DNA of 64,000 nucleotides from Gemmiger sp. An87 (GCF_002159185.1 NZ_NFHD01000005.1:82612-146611), one strand, 5' to 3'; shown: positions 16,804-26,047, counted from the first letter of the stretch. Numbers and translations are program-made. Notes: generated by a model from the letters alone, not told the origin.

Positions 16804-18057
16804 TCAGCCGATGAGCTTGCCGCCAAGGTACCGGGCTTTGATATTTTCAGTGGTTCCGATGTAGCAGAACCGCTCCACGACCTGAGCAGGGGTGAGCGGA
16901 AAATCCAGATCTTCCATGCCGTCGATCACCAGTGCGTTGAATACATAGTCCTTTTCGAAGCTGCCCACCTTCCCAAACACGCTTCCACCTGCTTTGGTGG
17001 CCAGATAAAAGGCGTTGGTGAAGGTAATGGGGCTGGCGGTTTCCGGCTCATAGAACCATTTCAGCTTGGACAACTGGACAGCGCGGCCGATCTGGGTGTA
17101 GATACCCATGGAATGTCCGCCGCCCACATCGGTGCCCAGGGTGATATTTACGCCATCGCCGTGAAGGGAGGAAACGCCCATGATACCGGCAATGATGTTG
17201 GTGGTTGCATCCGGGCAGTGAACCGTATGGCCGCCGTGACGTTTGATGATTTCGATATCATCTTTGGCGGGGAAAATGAAGTGCGCGCCCACAACCGGTC
17301 CGTTCTCCATCAGGCCCGCTCTCTCGTAGATTTCGGTGTCGCATTTGTATCCTGGATAAACGCGCAGAGCCTCCTGGGCTTCCCAGCGGGATTCCACCAG
17401 ATGAGTCTGCAAGCCCACATGATATTTCTTGCCCAGAGCACCCAGCCCTTTCACCAGATCCTCGCTGCAGGTGGGAGCAAAACGAGGGGTGATAATGGGC
17501 TTTGCGGTTTTGTGATTCTGGCAGTCGGCCAGATACTGCTCGGTCTCCCGGAGCGATTCCTCCACTGTTTCGCACAGGTACGACGGAGAGGCGATATCCA
17601 TGTTCACCTTTCCCACATAGCCGTAAAGACCGCGCTCCTCCATGCGTCGGATCAGATACGAGGTTGCCTCCCGATGGATGGTGGCGAAAATGCAGGCATG
17701 GAAGGTTCCGTGCTTGATCATATCGTCAATGAAGGCATCGTAGATCGGCCGGGCGTAGTTCATGTCCGCAAAGCGGGCTTCCTGGGGAAAGGTGTACTGA
17801 TTCAGCCAGTCGGACAAAAGCATATCCATGCCGAGGCCTCGCTCGATGTACTGCGAAGCGTGGACATGCAGGTCCGAAAAAGCCGGAATGATTACGCCTT
17901 TGCCATAGTCCGTGACCTCGGCATTTTTATACTGCTCCGGAAGAACACTGCAAATCTCCCGGACCTTTCCGTTTTCCACAATCAGATAGCTGTCTTCATA
18001 GGCGATCAGCTCGTCGTAGCTCTTTGAAAACAGGATGTTACCGTGCAGAATATTCAC
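16804..18057 (-). CDS. guaD: Guanine deaminase (amidohydrolase family)
   Basis: The protein has 417 residues. The start is GTG at 18057, preceded by GAAAGGAA. It is a metal-dependent amidohydrolase that would convert guanine to xanthine plus ammonia. Zinc ligands are visible: His64 and His66 in LHVHASQY, then PRFAPTC, THLVE, a later His in VHCPD, and the Asp of LGTDVGGGHS. These match the guanine deaminase branch rather than chlorohydrolases. It lies 19 bases after the permease gene on the same strand, forming a two-gene purine salvage operon. A longer upstream extension in frame looks like permease antisense and was not used. Confidence 0.85.
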   Translation of the reverse strand: MNILHGNILFSKSYDELIAYEDSYLIVENGKVREICSVLPEQYKNAEVTDYGKGVIIPAFSDLHVHASQYIERGLGMDMLLSDWLNQYTFPQEARFADMNYARPIYDAFIDDMIKHGTFHACIFATIHREATSYLIRRMEERGLYGYVGKVNMDIASPSYLCETVEESLRETEQYLADCQNHKTAKPIITPRFAPTCSEDLVKGLGALGKKYHVGLQTHLVESRWEAQEALRVYPGYKCDTEIYERAGLMENGPVVGAHFIFPAKDDIEIIKRHGGHTVHCPDATTNIIAGIMGVSSLHGDGVNITLGTDVGGGHSMGIYTQIGRAVQLSKLKWFYEPETASPITFTNAFYLATKAGGSVFGKVGSFEKDYVFNALVIDGMEDLDFPLTPAQVVERFCYIGTTENIKARYLGGKLIG

Positions 18058-18076
18058 TGTATGTTCCTTTCTTCTA

Positions 18077-19156
18077 TCAAACCGCGAGTCCCGACACAAC
18101 AGACAGGAATCGAATTGCAATACCAGCCAAGAGGCCAACAAAGGGGTCAACCAGCGCGGTAACCGCAATGGTGGCACCGCCTGCCAGGGCGTCCGCCGGG
18201 CTTGCGCCGTCAAAGGTGGCTGCCGCATACTGGGGAACGCTGACCATAGAGCCCAGCACGAACAGGAAACCGGAAATGGAGACCGCCGGGATAAACCGTG
18301 CAATCTTCGGTACCATGCGTGCAAAGAGGATGAGTGCCATCACCACCATCAGCAGGATACCGGCCGCCACCGGGTGGGGCGCTGCCGCTGTGGAGGAGAG
18401 GGTGATTTCAACGGGAGTACCGCCAAACAGACCGGTCAGAATGTCCGCTGCACCGGAATAGATGGTCAATCCGTCCACATTGGGGTTCTCCATTCCGGCC
18501 ATGCCGGAAACGATGCCGCTGTAAGCGATGTTCGTGCCAATGGACAGGCAGGCCAGAGCAAGAGCGCCCCGAATGACGTTGAAATTTGTAACGGGCTTGA
18601 AGAACTTGAATTTGTTCTCTTCCTTCACTTCTTCCATGGGGCCCTTGTTCAGGATCAGGAAGCAGGCAATGCTGGCAGCCATGCTGATGACTAGGGTCCA
18701 GTTCAGGTCTTTGGTCAGAAAATAGGCAGCAAAGGCGGAAATCAGAGAGACTGCACCGGTTTTCTTGCTCTCCTTGATCAGGTCAATGGCCACGCGGATA
18801 ACGATGATGCCCACACCGGCCTCCATACCGGAAATGATGGAATTGCCCGCAAAGTCAACGATGCGCTGCAGCAGGCCCAGAGCGCCCAGCACCACCATGA
18901 TCACGCCGCTGTAAAATACGATGCTGATGCGTTCCCGGAAGTTTTTGCCCACGCTTCCGGCCAGAACAATGGTCTCACCCTGAATGTTGATGGGGATGAC
19001 CGTCTTGAAGGCCAGCATACCGATGATGCCTGCGCAATAGCCCAAAGCGGTAGGTGCAGACAGGAATCCGAAGCTGAGGCCCATGATGATTCCCGAAAGG
19101 CCGTTGATCACATTGCCAAGCACCGAAAGGATGTCTTTGATAATCTCAAATTCCAA
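18077..19156 (-). CDS. Putative nucleobase permease (NCS2-like)
   Basis: The protein has 359 residues and about ten hydrophobic segments. The start is TTG at 19156 behind GGGAGG with eight bases between. Segments such as ALGYCAGIIGMLAFKTVIPI and GLFGGTPVEITLSSTAAAP resemble the NCS2/AzgA purine permease core, where a GxxTxxExxxG-type turn carries the substrate site. It is shorter than the usual 430 residues. Being followed closely by guanine deaminase suggests import of guanine or a related purine. A MerR-type promoter precedes it. Confidence 0.7.
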   Translation of the reverse strand: MEFEIIKDILSVLGNVINGLSGIIMGLSFGFLSAPTALGYCAGIIGMLAFKTVIPINIQGETIVLAGSVGKNFRERISIVFYSGVIMVVLGALGLLQRIVDFAGNSIISGMEAGVGIIVIRVAIDLIKESKKTGAVSLISAFAAYFLTKDLNWTLVISMAASIACFLILNKGPMEEVKEENKFKFFKPVTNFNVIRGALALACLSIGTNIAYSGIVSGMAGMENPNVDGLTIYSGAADILTGLFGGTPVEITLSSTAAAPHPVAAGILLMVVMALILFARMVPKIARFIPAVSISGFLFVLGSMVSVPQYAAATFDGASPADALAGGATIAVTALVDPFVGLLAGIAIRFLSVVSGLAV

Positions 19157-19265
19157 TATAATTTCCTCCCTCTCTGTTCCTGCATGATACAGGATTGTGT
19201 TTCCCTATACAGGGCTGCTTTGCCGGTAGAACGATTTTTTTCGACCGTTAATGGCTTCCAGTGAC

Positions 19266-19296
19266 AGGATAAACCCTATGGTAACCATAGAGTCAA
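19266..19296 (-). promoter_or_regulatory. MerR-type 19-bp-spaced promoter of the permease-guaD operon
   Basis: Reading the minus strand, TTGACT (19296-19291) and TATCCT (19271-19266) are 19 bases apart, the wide spacing typical of MerR-activated promoters. The spacer contains the perfect 15-base palindrome CTATGGTTACCATAG (19276-19290). The start of transcription would be near 19259, leaving a leader of about 100 bases before the permease start. No purine riboswitch core was found in it. Confidence 0.75.
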
Positions 19297-19454
19297 GGTC
19301 CTTTTTATGAATTTTACTGTGCCGGTTGATGATTCCGATTTTCCTACCGATTCTTCTGGGGCAGGTGAGTCGGTATCAGCAGGCCGCATCATCGGAAGAG
19401 ACAGAGAATACGCCGGATCAGCTGGAGCTGTAAGAACACATCGAAATGACAGGG

Positions 19455-19491
19455 AAAAGCCGGGCGAAGCTGAGAAGCACGTCCGGCTTTT
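19455..19491. terminator. Hairpin in the 19.2-19.7 kb intergenic region
   Basis: AAAAGCCGG and CCGGCTTTT bracket 19 bases. In the 530-base gap between the permease start and the tetR end I see this hairpin, the stronger one at 19639-19678, the MerR-type promoter and a weak 34-codon frame (19329-19433) with no ribosome-binding site, but no convincing gene. Confidence 0.5.
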
Positions 19492-19638
19492 CTGATATCG
19501 CGGGAGATGGGAACAATGTTCAGAGATGATGTTCTCAGCCTGTTTGCCGGTTTTTGAATTCCGTTCAGCTGTCGGACAAAAGCTGGCGCGCCACATCGGG
19601 ATGCTTATCGCGCCGGACTGTTATTAGCCGGTATCTCA

Positions 19639-19678
19639 AACAGAAAAGGCTCAGCCATTCGGCTGGGCCTTTTCTGTT
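19639..19678 (-). terminator. Terminator of tetR-type gene
   Basis: AACAGAAAAGGCTCAGCC (19639-19656) pairs with GGCTGGGCCTTTTCTGTT (19661-19678) through a long stem with a four-base loop, eight bases past the regulator stop codon. It could work in both directions. Confidence 0.8.
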
Positions 19679-19686
19679 GGGAGAAT

Positions 19687-20262
19687 TCAGGAAAAAATAA
19701 TGTCGAACATCTTTTTCAGGTATTCTTTCTGGTTATATTTGCCGTGGCTGCTGCTCCAGTCCAGGGCCATGCCCATGAGGATGGCATTGTAGGTGGTAAT
19801 CAGCAGATCTGCGTCCTTGTCGGACCGGATAACGCCCTCCTCCTGCCCTTGCACCACCAGCTTGCGGATCAGCTGCAGCTGGACCAGATGGGATTCGCTC
19901 GCCTTGCTGCAGCGCAGTGCCGAAAAATAACCCGAGCCGTTTTCCATATCGGCAAGGATCATTGCCTTCAGCAACGGAGCAGTCAGTTTGACTGTGTTGT
20001 CGATGCTGTATTCATATATTTTCCACAGCTTCTGCCGGGTGTCATGGATTACCAGCAGCTCCGCCATAATAGAGAGCACGTCTTGAAAGAGCAGCTCGTA
20101 ATAGCGGAAGATAATATCGCTTTTTCCATTGAAATGATAATAGAAGGTGCCTTTGGTTACTCCGCATACGCTGCAGATCTCGTTGATCGAGGTGTCGTTG
20201 TAGCCGTGCTTCTGGAACAGCTCGATGGCTGTTTTCACGATGCGTTTTTCAATGTCGTTCAA
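19687..20262 (-). CDS. TetR/AcrR family transcriptional regulator
   Basis: The protein has 191 residues. The start is TTG at 20262, with GGAAGGG nine bases upstream. The N-terminal TetR helix-turn-helix is clear: IVKTAIELFQKHGYNDTSIN, then ICSVCGVTKGTFYYHF. The C-terminal ligand domain is not assignable. It is divergent from the flavoprotein gene at 20446, and a perfect palindrome in the gap overlaps its own -10 box. It probably represses itself and perhaps the flavoprotein, with an unknown inducer. Confidence 0.9.
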   Translation of the reverse strand: MNDIEKRIVKTAIELFQKHGYNDTSINEICSVCGVTKGTFYYHFNGKSDIIFRYYELLFQDVLSIMAELLVIHDTRQKLWKIYEYSIDNTVKLTAPLLKAMILADMENGSGYFSALRCSKASESHLVQLQLIRKLVVQGQEEGVIRSDKDADLLITTYNAILMGMALDWSSSHGKYNQKEYLKKMFDIIFS

Positions 20263-20292
20263 AAGATCATACCCTTCCGCCTGTATGTTATA

Positions 20293-20332
20293 AAAATATT
20301 ATACCGCGGTATAAAAATCTGAACAAGTTTGG
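20293..20332 (-). promoter_or_regulatory. tetR promoter with overlapping palindromic operator
   Basis: On the minus strand TTGTTC, a 17-base spacer and TATAAT form the regulator promoter. The perfect 16-base palindrome TTATACCGCGGTATAA (20299-20314) covers the end of the spacer and the -10 box, as expected for autorepression by a TetR dimer. For the divergent gene a weaker match is TTGCCC, 17 bases, TATTGA around 20370-20398. Confidence 0.7.
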
Positions 20333-20445
20333 AAAATTGAATGAAAATCGGGAGTCGCTTTCATTGTATTGCCCAAAACAGATTGTTAAACTATTGATAA
20401 ATTCCGTAAAAAACGAATGATTTTATCGAAAAGGAGCAATGCGTT

Positions 20446-22440
20446 ATGGGAAAATACGATTGTTTGTTTGAGCCTTTGCAGGTGGGCTCCATCCAGCTGA
20501 AGAACCGTATCGTTCTGGAGCCGATGGGCATCCACAGCCACCGGCTGGTCAATGCGGACGGCAGCTTCACCGAGGACGGCATCGCCTACTACGAGACCAT
20601 CGCCAAAGGCGGCACAGGCCTGATCATTACCAGCACCATGCCCGTAAACTCCGCGTTTGATCTGTCCAAGGGCAGCAAGGCGGCTATGGATCTGGCGGGA
20701 GAGGAGTTTATCGAGAACACCAAAAAGCTCACCGAGCGCCTGCATCGCTACGGAGCAAAGATTTTCATGCAGCTGTCCGCCGGTGCGGGCCGGGTACAGC
20801 CGCGTTTCATTGCGGACGGTGAACCGGTTGCTCCCAGTGACGGACTGCCCAACTTCTGGAATCCGTCCATCACCCATCGGGCACTGACCCGGGAGGAGAT
20901 CGAGCAGTATATCCGCTGCTTCGGTGAGGCTGCGCGCAAGGCAAGGGAAGGCGGTGTGGACGGCGTGGAAATCCATGCGGTGCACGAGGGCTATCTGCTG
21001 GATCAGTTCACCCTGGCCTTCTGCAACAAGCGGACGGATGAATACGGCGGCAGCCTGGAAGGCCGTTTCCTGTTTGCCAAGAAGATTGTGGAGGCCATCA
21101 AGGAAAGCTGCGGGAAGGATTACCCGGTTTCCATCCGATACAGCGTGCGCTCCATGATGAAGGGCTTCAACAGCGGTGCGCTGCCCGGAGAGGTATTCAC
21201 CGAGGTGGGCCGCGACCTGAACGAGGGCATCGCCGCGGCCAAGCTGCTGGAGGCCTGCGGCTATGATATGCTCAATGCTGACAACGGCACCTACGATTCC
21301 TGGTGGTACGCGCATCCCCCTGTCTATATGCCGGAGGGCTGCAACCTGGCCGAGTCCGTTGAGATCAAAAAGCATGTCCATATCCCGGTGGTATGCGCCG
21401 GCCGGATGGAAAACCCGGAGCTGGCCCTCAAGGCCATCCAGGAAAAGCAGATCGACGGCATCGGTCTGGCCCGGCAGCTTCTGGCGGACCCGGAATGGCC
21501 CAACAAGCTGATGAAGGAACAGGAGGAAGAGATTCGCCCCTGCATCGCCTGCCACGCGGGATGCCTGAACCGTATTTTCAAGGGTCAGGATCTCTGCTGT
21601 GCACTGAACCCGGCGGTGGCTCGGGAAAAGGAATACGCCATTACGCCTGCCGAAACGAAAAAGCACATTGTAGTTGTGGGCGGCGGCATCGGCGGCATGG
21701 AAGCTGCGCGGGTCTGCGCACTTCGCGGCCATCAGGTGGACCTGTATGAAAAGAGCGGCAAGCTGGGTGGCATGTTCATTCCGGCATCCGCCATGTCCTT
21801 CAAGGAGTCGGACAAGCGACTGATCGCCTGGTACGAGCACCAGATGGAAAAACTGGGTGTGAACCTGCATATGAACACCGCTGTCGACAGCAAGATGTTG
21901 AAAGCGCTGAATGCGGATGAGGTCTTTGTGGCCACCGGTTCCAGCGCCCGGACTCTGCAGCTGCCGGGCTTTGAAAGCGACCGGGTGCTCACCGCTGTGG
22001 ATGCGCTGATGAATCCCGAAAAGGTACAGGGTGACCTTGTGATCATCGGCGGCGGCCTGACCGGCATTGAGATTGCCTACGAATATGCGCGTAAGGGCTC
22101 CCGGGTGACCGTGCTGGAAGCCATGGACAAATATCTGAATGTGGATCTGGCGGCAGCAAACCGGAACTTCCTGCTGGCTGCGGTGGACCTGTACCACATT
22201 GATGTGCAGGTAAACGCAAAGGTAAGCGCCTATGCGAACGGCAGCGTGACTTATACCAACCCGGATGGGGAGCACAGCGTTAAGGCAGACACCGTGATCG
22301 TCAGCATCGGATACAACAGCGAGAATTCCCTGGCAAAGGAGCTGGGGGGCGAGCATGTACATGTGATCGGCGACGCCGACCATGTATCCAATCTGATGGG
22401 GGCCATCTGGCAGGCCTATGAGGCGGCTATGAAGCTGTAA
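20446..22440 (+). CDS. Old-yellow-enzyme type NADH:flavin oxidoreductase / enoate reductase (FMN, 4Fe-4S, FAD)
   Basis: The protein has 664 residues and starts at ATG 20446 behind AAGGAG. Residues 1-350 form the FMN TIM barrel (QVGSIQLKNRIVLEPMG, then EIHAVHEGYLLDQFTLAFCN; AGRM). A 4Fe-4S motif follows with Cys366, Cys369, Cys373 and Cys384/385. Two nucleotide-binding folds come next: FAD at VVGGGIGGMEAA (Gly412) and NAD(P)H at IIGGGLTGIE (Gly535). This is the architecture of 2,4-dienoyl-CoA reductase, anaerobic enoate reductase and the bile-acid enzymes BaiCD/BaiH. The substrate, probably an alpha,beta-unsaturated acid or steroid-like compound, cannot be read from sequence. It is a single-gene unit divergent from the TetR regulator. 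Confidence 0.9.
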   Translation: MGKYDCLFEPLQVGSIQLKNRIVLEPMGIHSHRLVNADGSFTEDGIAYYETIAKGGTGLIITSTMPVNSAFDLSKGSKAAMDLAGEEFIENTKKLTERLHRYGAKIFMQLSAGAGRVQPRFIADGEPVAPSDGLPNFWNPSITHRALTREEIEQYIRCFGEAARKAREGGVDGVEIHAVHEGYLLDQFTLAFCNKRTDEYGGSLEGRFLFAKKIVEAIKESCGKDYPVSIRYSVRSMMKGFNSGALPGEVFTEVGRDLNEGIAAAKLLEACGYDMLNADNGTYDSWWYAHPPVYMPEGCNLAESVEIKKHVHIPVVCAGRMENPELALKAIQEKQIDGIGLARQLLADPEWPNKLMKEQEEEIRPCIACHAGCLNRIFKGQDLCCALNPAVAREKEYAITPAETKKHIVVVGGGIGGMEAARVCALRGHQVDLYEKSGKLGGMFIPASAMSFKESDKRLIAWYEHQMEKLGVNLHMNTAVDSKMLKALNADEVFVATGSSARTLQLPGFESDRVLTAVDALMNPEKVQGDLVIIGGGLTGIEIAYEYARKGSRVTVLEAMDKYLNVDLAAANRNFLLAAVDLYHIDVQVNAKVSAYANGSVTYTNPDGEHSVKADTVIVSIGYNSENSLAKELGGEHVHVIGDADHVSNLMGAIWQAYEAAMKL

Positions 22441-22482
22441 GCCTTTACAGAAAAAGGTTAACAATCAAGGAACGTTTCCAGG

Positions 22483-22530
22483 AAAACCGGCACAGGACGA
22501 GTGGAAAGACTTGGCCTGTGCCGGTTTTTT
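22483..22530 (+). terminator. Terminator of the flavoprotein gene
   Basis: AAAACCGGCACAGG pairs with CCTGTGCCGGTTTT around 18 bases and ends in a T run. The rest of the gap to 22775 holds a TATAAT at 22713-22718 without a good -35 box, the likely start of the next transcript. Confidence 0.85.
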
Positions 22531-22775
22531 GCGTTGAAAATGCACGATACAGTATGCGAGTAACCGGTTGAATTGGCCGGATCATCCGGATAAAAAGCTA
22601 AAAATGGATACGAATAGTAATTTTATGGAATAAGGTTACTGATTGTATCTTGATTTTGAAGCTGTAGGAGAAGAAAGACTGCGGTAACCTCCCCGAATGA
22701 GAGAAGACGCGCTATAATAAAGGAGAAAGTCAGGGGAGGAAAAGCTCCCTGTAAAATGTGCAAAGGAGACAGCAT

Positions 22776-23225
22776 ATGGAGATCCGGGAATACCGGCCGG
22801 AGGACTGCGCAGAGCTTACCCGGCTGTTTTATGACACGGTACATACCGTCAACCGCAAGGATTACACCCCAGCTCAGCTGGATGCCTGGGCGGATGGAAC
22901 GCCCGATCTGGATCGGTGGAACCGGTCGCTGCAGGAGCATTTCAGCCTGGTGGCGCTGGAAGGGAAACAGATCATCGGCTTTGGCGATATGGATTCCACC
23001 GGCTACCTGGACCGGCTGTATGTGCATAAGGATTATCAGGGCAAAGGCGTCGCCACTGCCCTCTGCGACCGGCTGGAGCAGGCCGTGGACGGGTCCATCG
23101 TTACCCATGCCTCCATCACCGCCCGGCCCTTTTTTGAAGGACGGGGCTATGTGATGGTGAAGGCTCAGCAGGTGGAGCGGAAGGGAATTCTGCTGCGCAA
23201 TTTTGTGATGGAAAAAAGACGTTGA
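22776..23225 (+). CDS. GNAT family N-acetyltransferase
   Basis: The protein has 149 residues. ATG 22776 follows AAAGGAG (22762-22768) at a normal distance; an upstream in-frame start at 22758 precedes that site. It opens MEIREYRPEDCAELTRLFYD and has the acetyl-CoA loop VHKDYQGKGVATALC (Q/RxxGxG/A motif) and FFEGRGYVMV near the end. It resembles the YafP-like branch (DTVHTVNRKDYTPAQLDAWA). The acceptor substrate is unknown. It stands alone between two terminators. Confidence 0.9.
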   Translation: MEIREYRPEDCAELTRLFYDTVHTVNRKDYTPAQLDAWADGTPDLDRWNRSLQEHFSLVALEGKQIIGFGDMDSTGYLDRLYVHKDYQGKGVATALCDRLEQAVDGSIVTHASITARPFFEGRGYVMVKAQQVERKGILLRNFVMEKRR

Positions 23226-23246
23226 GCAACAGCCATGCAGCATAAG

Positions 23247-23290
23247 AAAATGCAGGGCTTTCCAAGTTAAACGGAAAGCCCTGCATTTTT
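23247..23290. terminator. Bidirectional terminator between GNAT and hcp
   Basis: AAAATGCAGGGCTTTCC pairs perfectly with GGAAAGCCCTGCATTTT around nine bases. T tracts on both strands let it serve both converging genes. Confidence 0.9.
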
Positions 23291-23312
23291 ATGTCTGTGC
23301 CTTAAGGGGAAC

Positions 23313-24953
23313 TCAGGCGTTTTCGCCAAAGAAGAGGGCGAGATCCTCCTCAACGGTGCCGATGCCCGCGATGCCGAACTGCTCCACCAGCAGCTTTGCC
23401 ACATTGGGGCTCAGGAAAGCAGGCAGCGTGGGACCCAGGTGGATGTTCTTCACGCCCAGATACAGCAGCGCCAGCAGTACGATCACCGCCTTCTGCTCGT
23501 ACCAGGCGATGTTATAAACGATGGGCAGTTCATTGATGTCCGCGAGACCGAAGGCTTCCTTCAGCTTGAGGGCAATCACGGCCAGCGAGTAGGAGTCGTT
23601 GCACTGACCGGCATCCAGCACACGGGGGATGCCGCCGATGTCGCCCAGGGGCAGCTTGTTGTATTTGTATTTGGCGCAGCCTGCCGTCAAGATCACCGCA
23701 TCCTTGGGCAGTGCCTTGGCGAACTCGGTGTAGTAGTCCCGGCTCTTGGCGCGGCCGTCACAGCCTGCCATGACTACAAACTTTCGAATCGCGCCGCTCT
23801 TTACTGCATCCACAATCTGATCAGCCAGGGCCAGTACCTGAGCGTGCGCAAAACCGCCAACAATCTCGCCGGTTTCGATTTCGGTGGGCGCCGAGCAGGT
23901 CTTGGCCTGCTCGATGATGGCCGAGAAGTCCTTGGCCTGGCCCACTTCACCGGGAATGTGTTTGCAGCCGGGGTAACCGGCGGCGCCGGTGGTGTACAAA
24001 CGGTCCTTGTAGCTGGCTTTGGGCGGTACAATGCAGTTGGTGGTCATCAGGATGGGACCATTGAAGCTTTCAAACTCCTCTTTCTGCTTCCACCAGGCAT
24101 TGCCGTAATTGCCCACAAAGTTGGGGTACTTGCGGAAGGCGGGGTAGTAATGGGCGGGCAGCATCTCGGAATGGGTGTAGACATCCACACCGGTGCCCTG
24201 GGTCTGCTCCAGCAGCATCTCCAGGTCCCGCAGGTCATGGCCGGAAACCAGGATGCCGGGGTTTTTGCCCACGCCGATGTTTACCCGGGTGATCTGCGGA
24301 TTTCCGTAAGCGGTGGTGTTGGCTTTGTCCAGCAGGGCCATACCGGTCACGCCGTGCTTGCCGGTTTCCAGGACCAGGGCGGTCAGCTCCTCGGCGGTCA
24401 GGCTGTCATCCAAAGTGGCGGCCAGAGCCCGCTGCAGGAAGGCGTCCAGCTCCGGGTCCTCCTCCAGCAGAGCGTTGGCGTGCTTGGAATAGGCGGAAAG
24501 GCCCTTCAGACCGTAGGTGATCAGCTCCCGCAGGGAACGGATGTCCTCGTTTTCGGTGGCCAGCACACCCACGGTGCGGGCTTTCTGCTCCCAGTCGCCG
24601 CTGCCGTCCCACAGAGCGGCCTCGGGCAGGGCTTCGGGATTGCTCAGCTGGCCCAGCAGGGTCTGTTTTGCGTCCAGAGTAGCCTGGATGCGGGCTACGA
24701 TTGCCTCTTTGTCAAAGTTGGCGTTGGTGATGGTGACAAACAGGTTCAGGGTGATCAGATGATTGATGCCGGACGGAATCTCTTTGCCTTCGCTGCGCAG
24801 GGCGGTGGTCACCGCGCAGATGCCCTTGCTGGCGTACACCAGCAGATCCTGCATGGCAGCCACATCGGGGGTCTTGCCGCACACGCCGGAAAGGGTGCAG
24901 CCCTTGCAGCCGGCAGTTTCCTGGCACTGATAACAAAACATTTTCTGTTCCAT
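23313..24953 (-). CDS. hcp: Hybrid cluster protein (hydroxylamine reductase) Hcp
   Basis: The protein has 546 residues. ATG 24953 follows TAAGGAGA; the long upstream in-frame stretch is non-coding. The N-terminal cluster cysteines are Cys7, Cys10, Cys19 and Cys25 ([20 protein letters not shown]). Later segments carry the hybrid Fe-S-O cluster ligands: [43 protein letters not shown] and DAGQCNDSY. Hcp reduces nitric oxide (and hydroxylamine) in anaerobes and protects against nitrosative stress. It is monocistronic here. The long upstream region (24954-25254) has an AT-rich repeat TTTGAAAATGAGTATGTTTGAAAT that might be a regulator site. Confidence 0.97.
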   Translation of the reverse strand: MEQKMFCYQCQETAGCKGCTLSGVCGKTPDVAAMQDLLVYASKGICAVTTALRSEGKEIPSGINHLITLNLFVTITNANFDKEAIVARIQATLDAKQTLLGQLSNPEALPEAALWDGSGDWEQKARTVGVLATENEDIRSLRELITYGLKGLSAYSKHANALLEEDPELDAFLQRALAATLDDSLTAEELTALVLETGKHGVTGMALLDKANTTAYGNPQITRVNIGVGKNPGILVSGHDLRDLEMLLEQTQGTGVDVYTHSEMLPAHYYPAFRKYPNFVGNYGNAWWKQKEEFESFNGPILMTTNCIVPPKASYKDRLYTTGAAGYPGCKHIPGEVGQAKDFSAIIEQAKTCSAPTEIETGEIVGGFAHAQVLALADQIVDAVKSGAIRKFVVMAGCDGRAKSRDYYTEFAKALPKDAVILTAGCAKYKYNKLPLGDIGGIPRVLDAGQCNDSYSLAVIALKLKEAFGLADINELPIVYNIAWYEQKAVIVLLALLYLGVKNIHLGPTLPAFLSPNVAKLLVEQFGIAGIGTVEEDLALFFGENA

Positions 24954-25254
24954 GGTCAAAAGTCTCCTTATGGGTAGGGATGAAGAGAACGCGGGCGCGC
25001 TCTTTGCGAAAAGCCAACCGGGAAAAGGCATTTTACTACCGGAAAGCTGCTCTGATGATACCGCGATTTTGAAAATGAGTATGTTTGAAATCCAACAATT
25101 TAAAAGAAGGTAGTAAAAGATAATTGTGGAATAAAGAAATATTGCGCATAAATGAAACCGGAATGCTTTGGGATTCATGCAGGATTCTGAATAACCCATG
25201 AAAAAACTTGGGATTTTTATGCACAAAAACGGGAAAACTGTCACTATTTTTTCA

Positions 25255-25410
25255 TTGACCTGAAGACTTTTCTGTGATAGAGTGATAACAAACAGGAGGA
25301 TGTTTACCAATTCGCACAAAGAGCATAGGGAATTGGTGAATTTGCCTGTGAAATTGCTCCAAAAGTTGTCGATAATCCCATTTGACAAACGTTGGGCAAA
25401 ACGGTATGCT
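25255..25410 (+). promoter_or_regulatory. Two tandem promoters before the sigma factor gene
   Basis: The first is TTGACC (25255-25260), 17 bases, TAGAGT (25278-25283). The second is TTGACA (25382-25387), 17 bases, TATGCT (25405-25410). Between them ACCAATTC and GAATTGGT bracket a small hairpin (about 25308-25339). No gene is convincing between the two, so the first makes a long structured leader or a small RNA. Confidence 0.65.
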
Positions 25411-25462
25411 TTTATTATGTCACATAGAGGTCCGGCGGGTAGGCCGGTTCAGGTCGCCGCGT

Positions 25463-26008
25463 ATGACTCAGATCACTCCAGAATTGCTTGAGCAGGCCAA
25501 GGCAGGGCAGGAAGCTGCGCTGGCCGCTGTGCTTGCCCATATGATGCCGGTGATTCGCAGCCATGCGGCCGCGGGTGTTTGTCCCGGCCTGGATCTGGAC
25601 GATGCGGTGCAGGAAGGAATTATCGGCTTGTTTGCCGCCATCCGCAGCTACCGCCCCGGCGAAGGAACCTCGTTTGGCACCTATGCGGGCCGTTGCATCC
25701 AGAATGCGATTCGCACCGCGAAGCGAGCGGCCGGCCGTAAAAAGCATGGTCCGCTCAATCAGAGTGTTCCCCTCAGTGAGGAGAGCATTGCCCCCGGCCC
25801 AGAGGAGTTGGCCATCCAGAATGAGCAGCTGCAGGATACCCTGCAGACCATTCAGACCCGGCTTTCCCCCCTCGAGCAGGAGGTGCTGGAGCTGTTTTTG
25901 AACGGCTGCAGCTATGAGCAGATTGCTCAGACGCTGAACCGCAGCCCCAAATCGGTGGAAAACGCGCTTTCCCGCCTGCGCCGCAAGCTGAAAGAGGCGC
26001 GTGGCTGA
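25463..26008 (+). CDS. Sigma-70 family RNA polymerase sigma factor (short, SigH-like)
   Basis: The protein has 181 residues. ATG 25463 lies 53 bases after a -10 box; the ribosome-binding site is weak (CAGGT). Region 2 reads GLDLDDAVQEGIIGLFAAIR and SFGTYAGRCIQNAIR, and region 4 reads LSPLEQEVLELFLNGCSYEQ then IAQTLNRSPKSVENALSRLR. There are no regions 1.1 or 3. It looks like a sporulation/SigH or phage-type alternative factor. Its promoters and partner genes cannot be told. It is monocistronic, followed by a tRNA-like relic. Confidence 0.85.
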   Translation: MTQITPELLEQAKAGQEAALAAVLAHMMPVIRSHAAAGVCPGLDLDDAVQEGIIGLFAAIRSYRPGEGTSFGTYAGRCIQNAIRTAKRAAGRKKHGPLNQSVPLSEESIAPGPEELAIQNEQLQDTLQTIQTRLSPLEQEVLELFLNGCSYEQIAQTLNRSPKSVENALSRLRRKLKEARG

Positions 26009-26047
26009 ATTTTTGAATTATGTGGGCGGTGCCCCATAAGTATATAT

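Noticed and set aside
19157..19260. Purine riboswitch before the permease-guaD operon
   Set aside because: The conserved loop and stem pattern of the purine aptamer was not found in the leader; the MerR-type promoter explains control better.
19329..19433. 34-codon frame beginning MIPIFLPILLGQVSRYQ
   Set aside because: It looks like the end of a membrane protein but lacks a ribosome-binding site and a stop lies just upstream. At most it is a gene remnant.
22273..22775. Further gene between the flavoprotein and the GNAT gene
   Set aside because: Only a terminator and a lone -10 box are visible after 22440.
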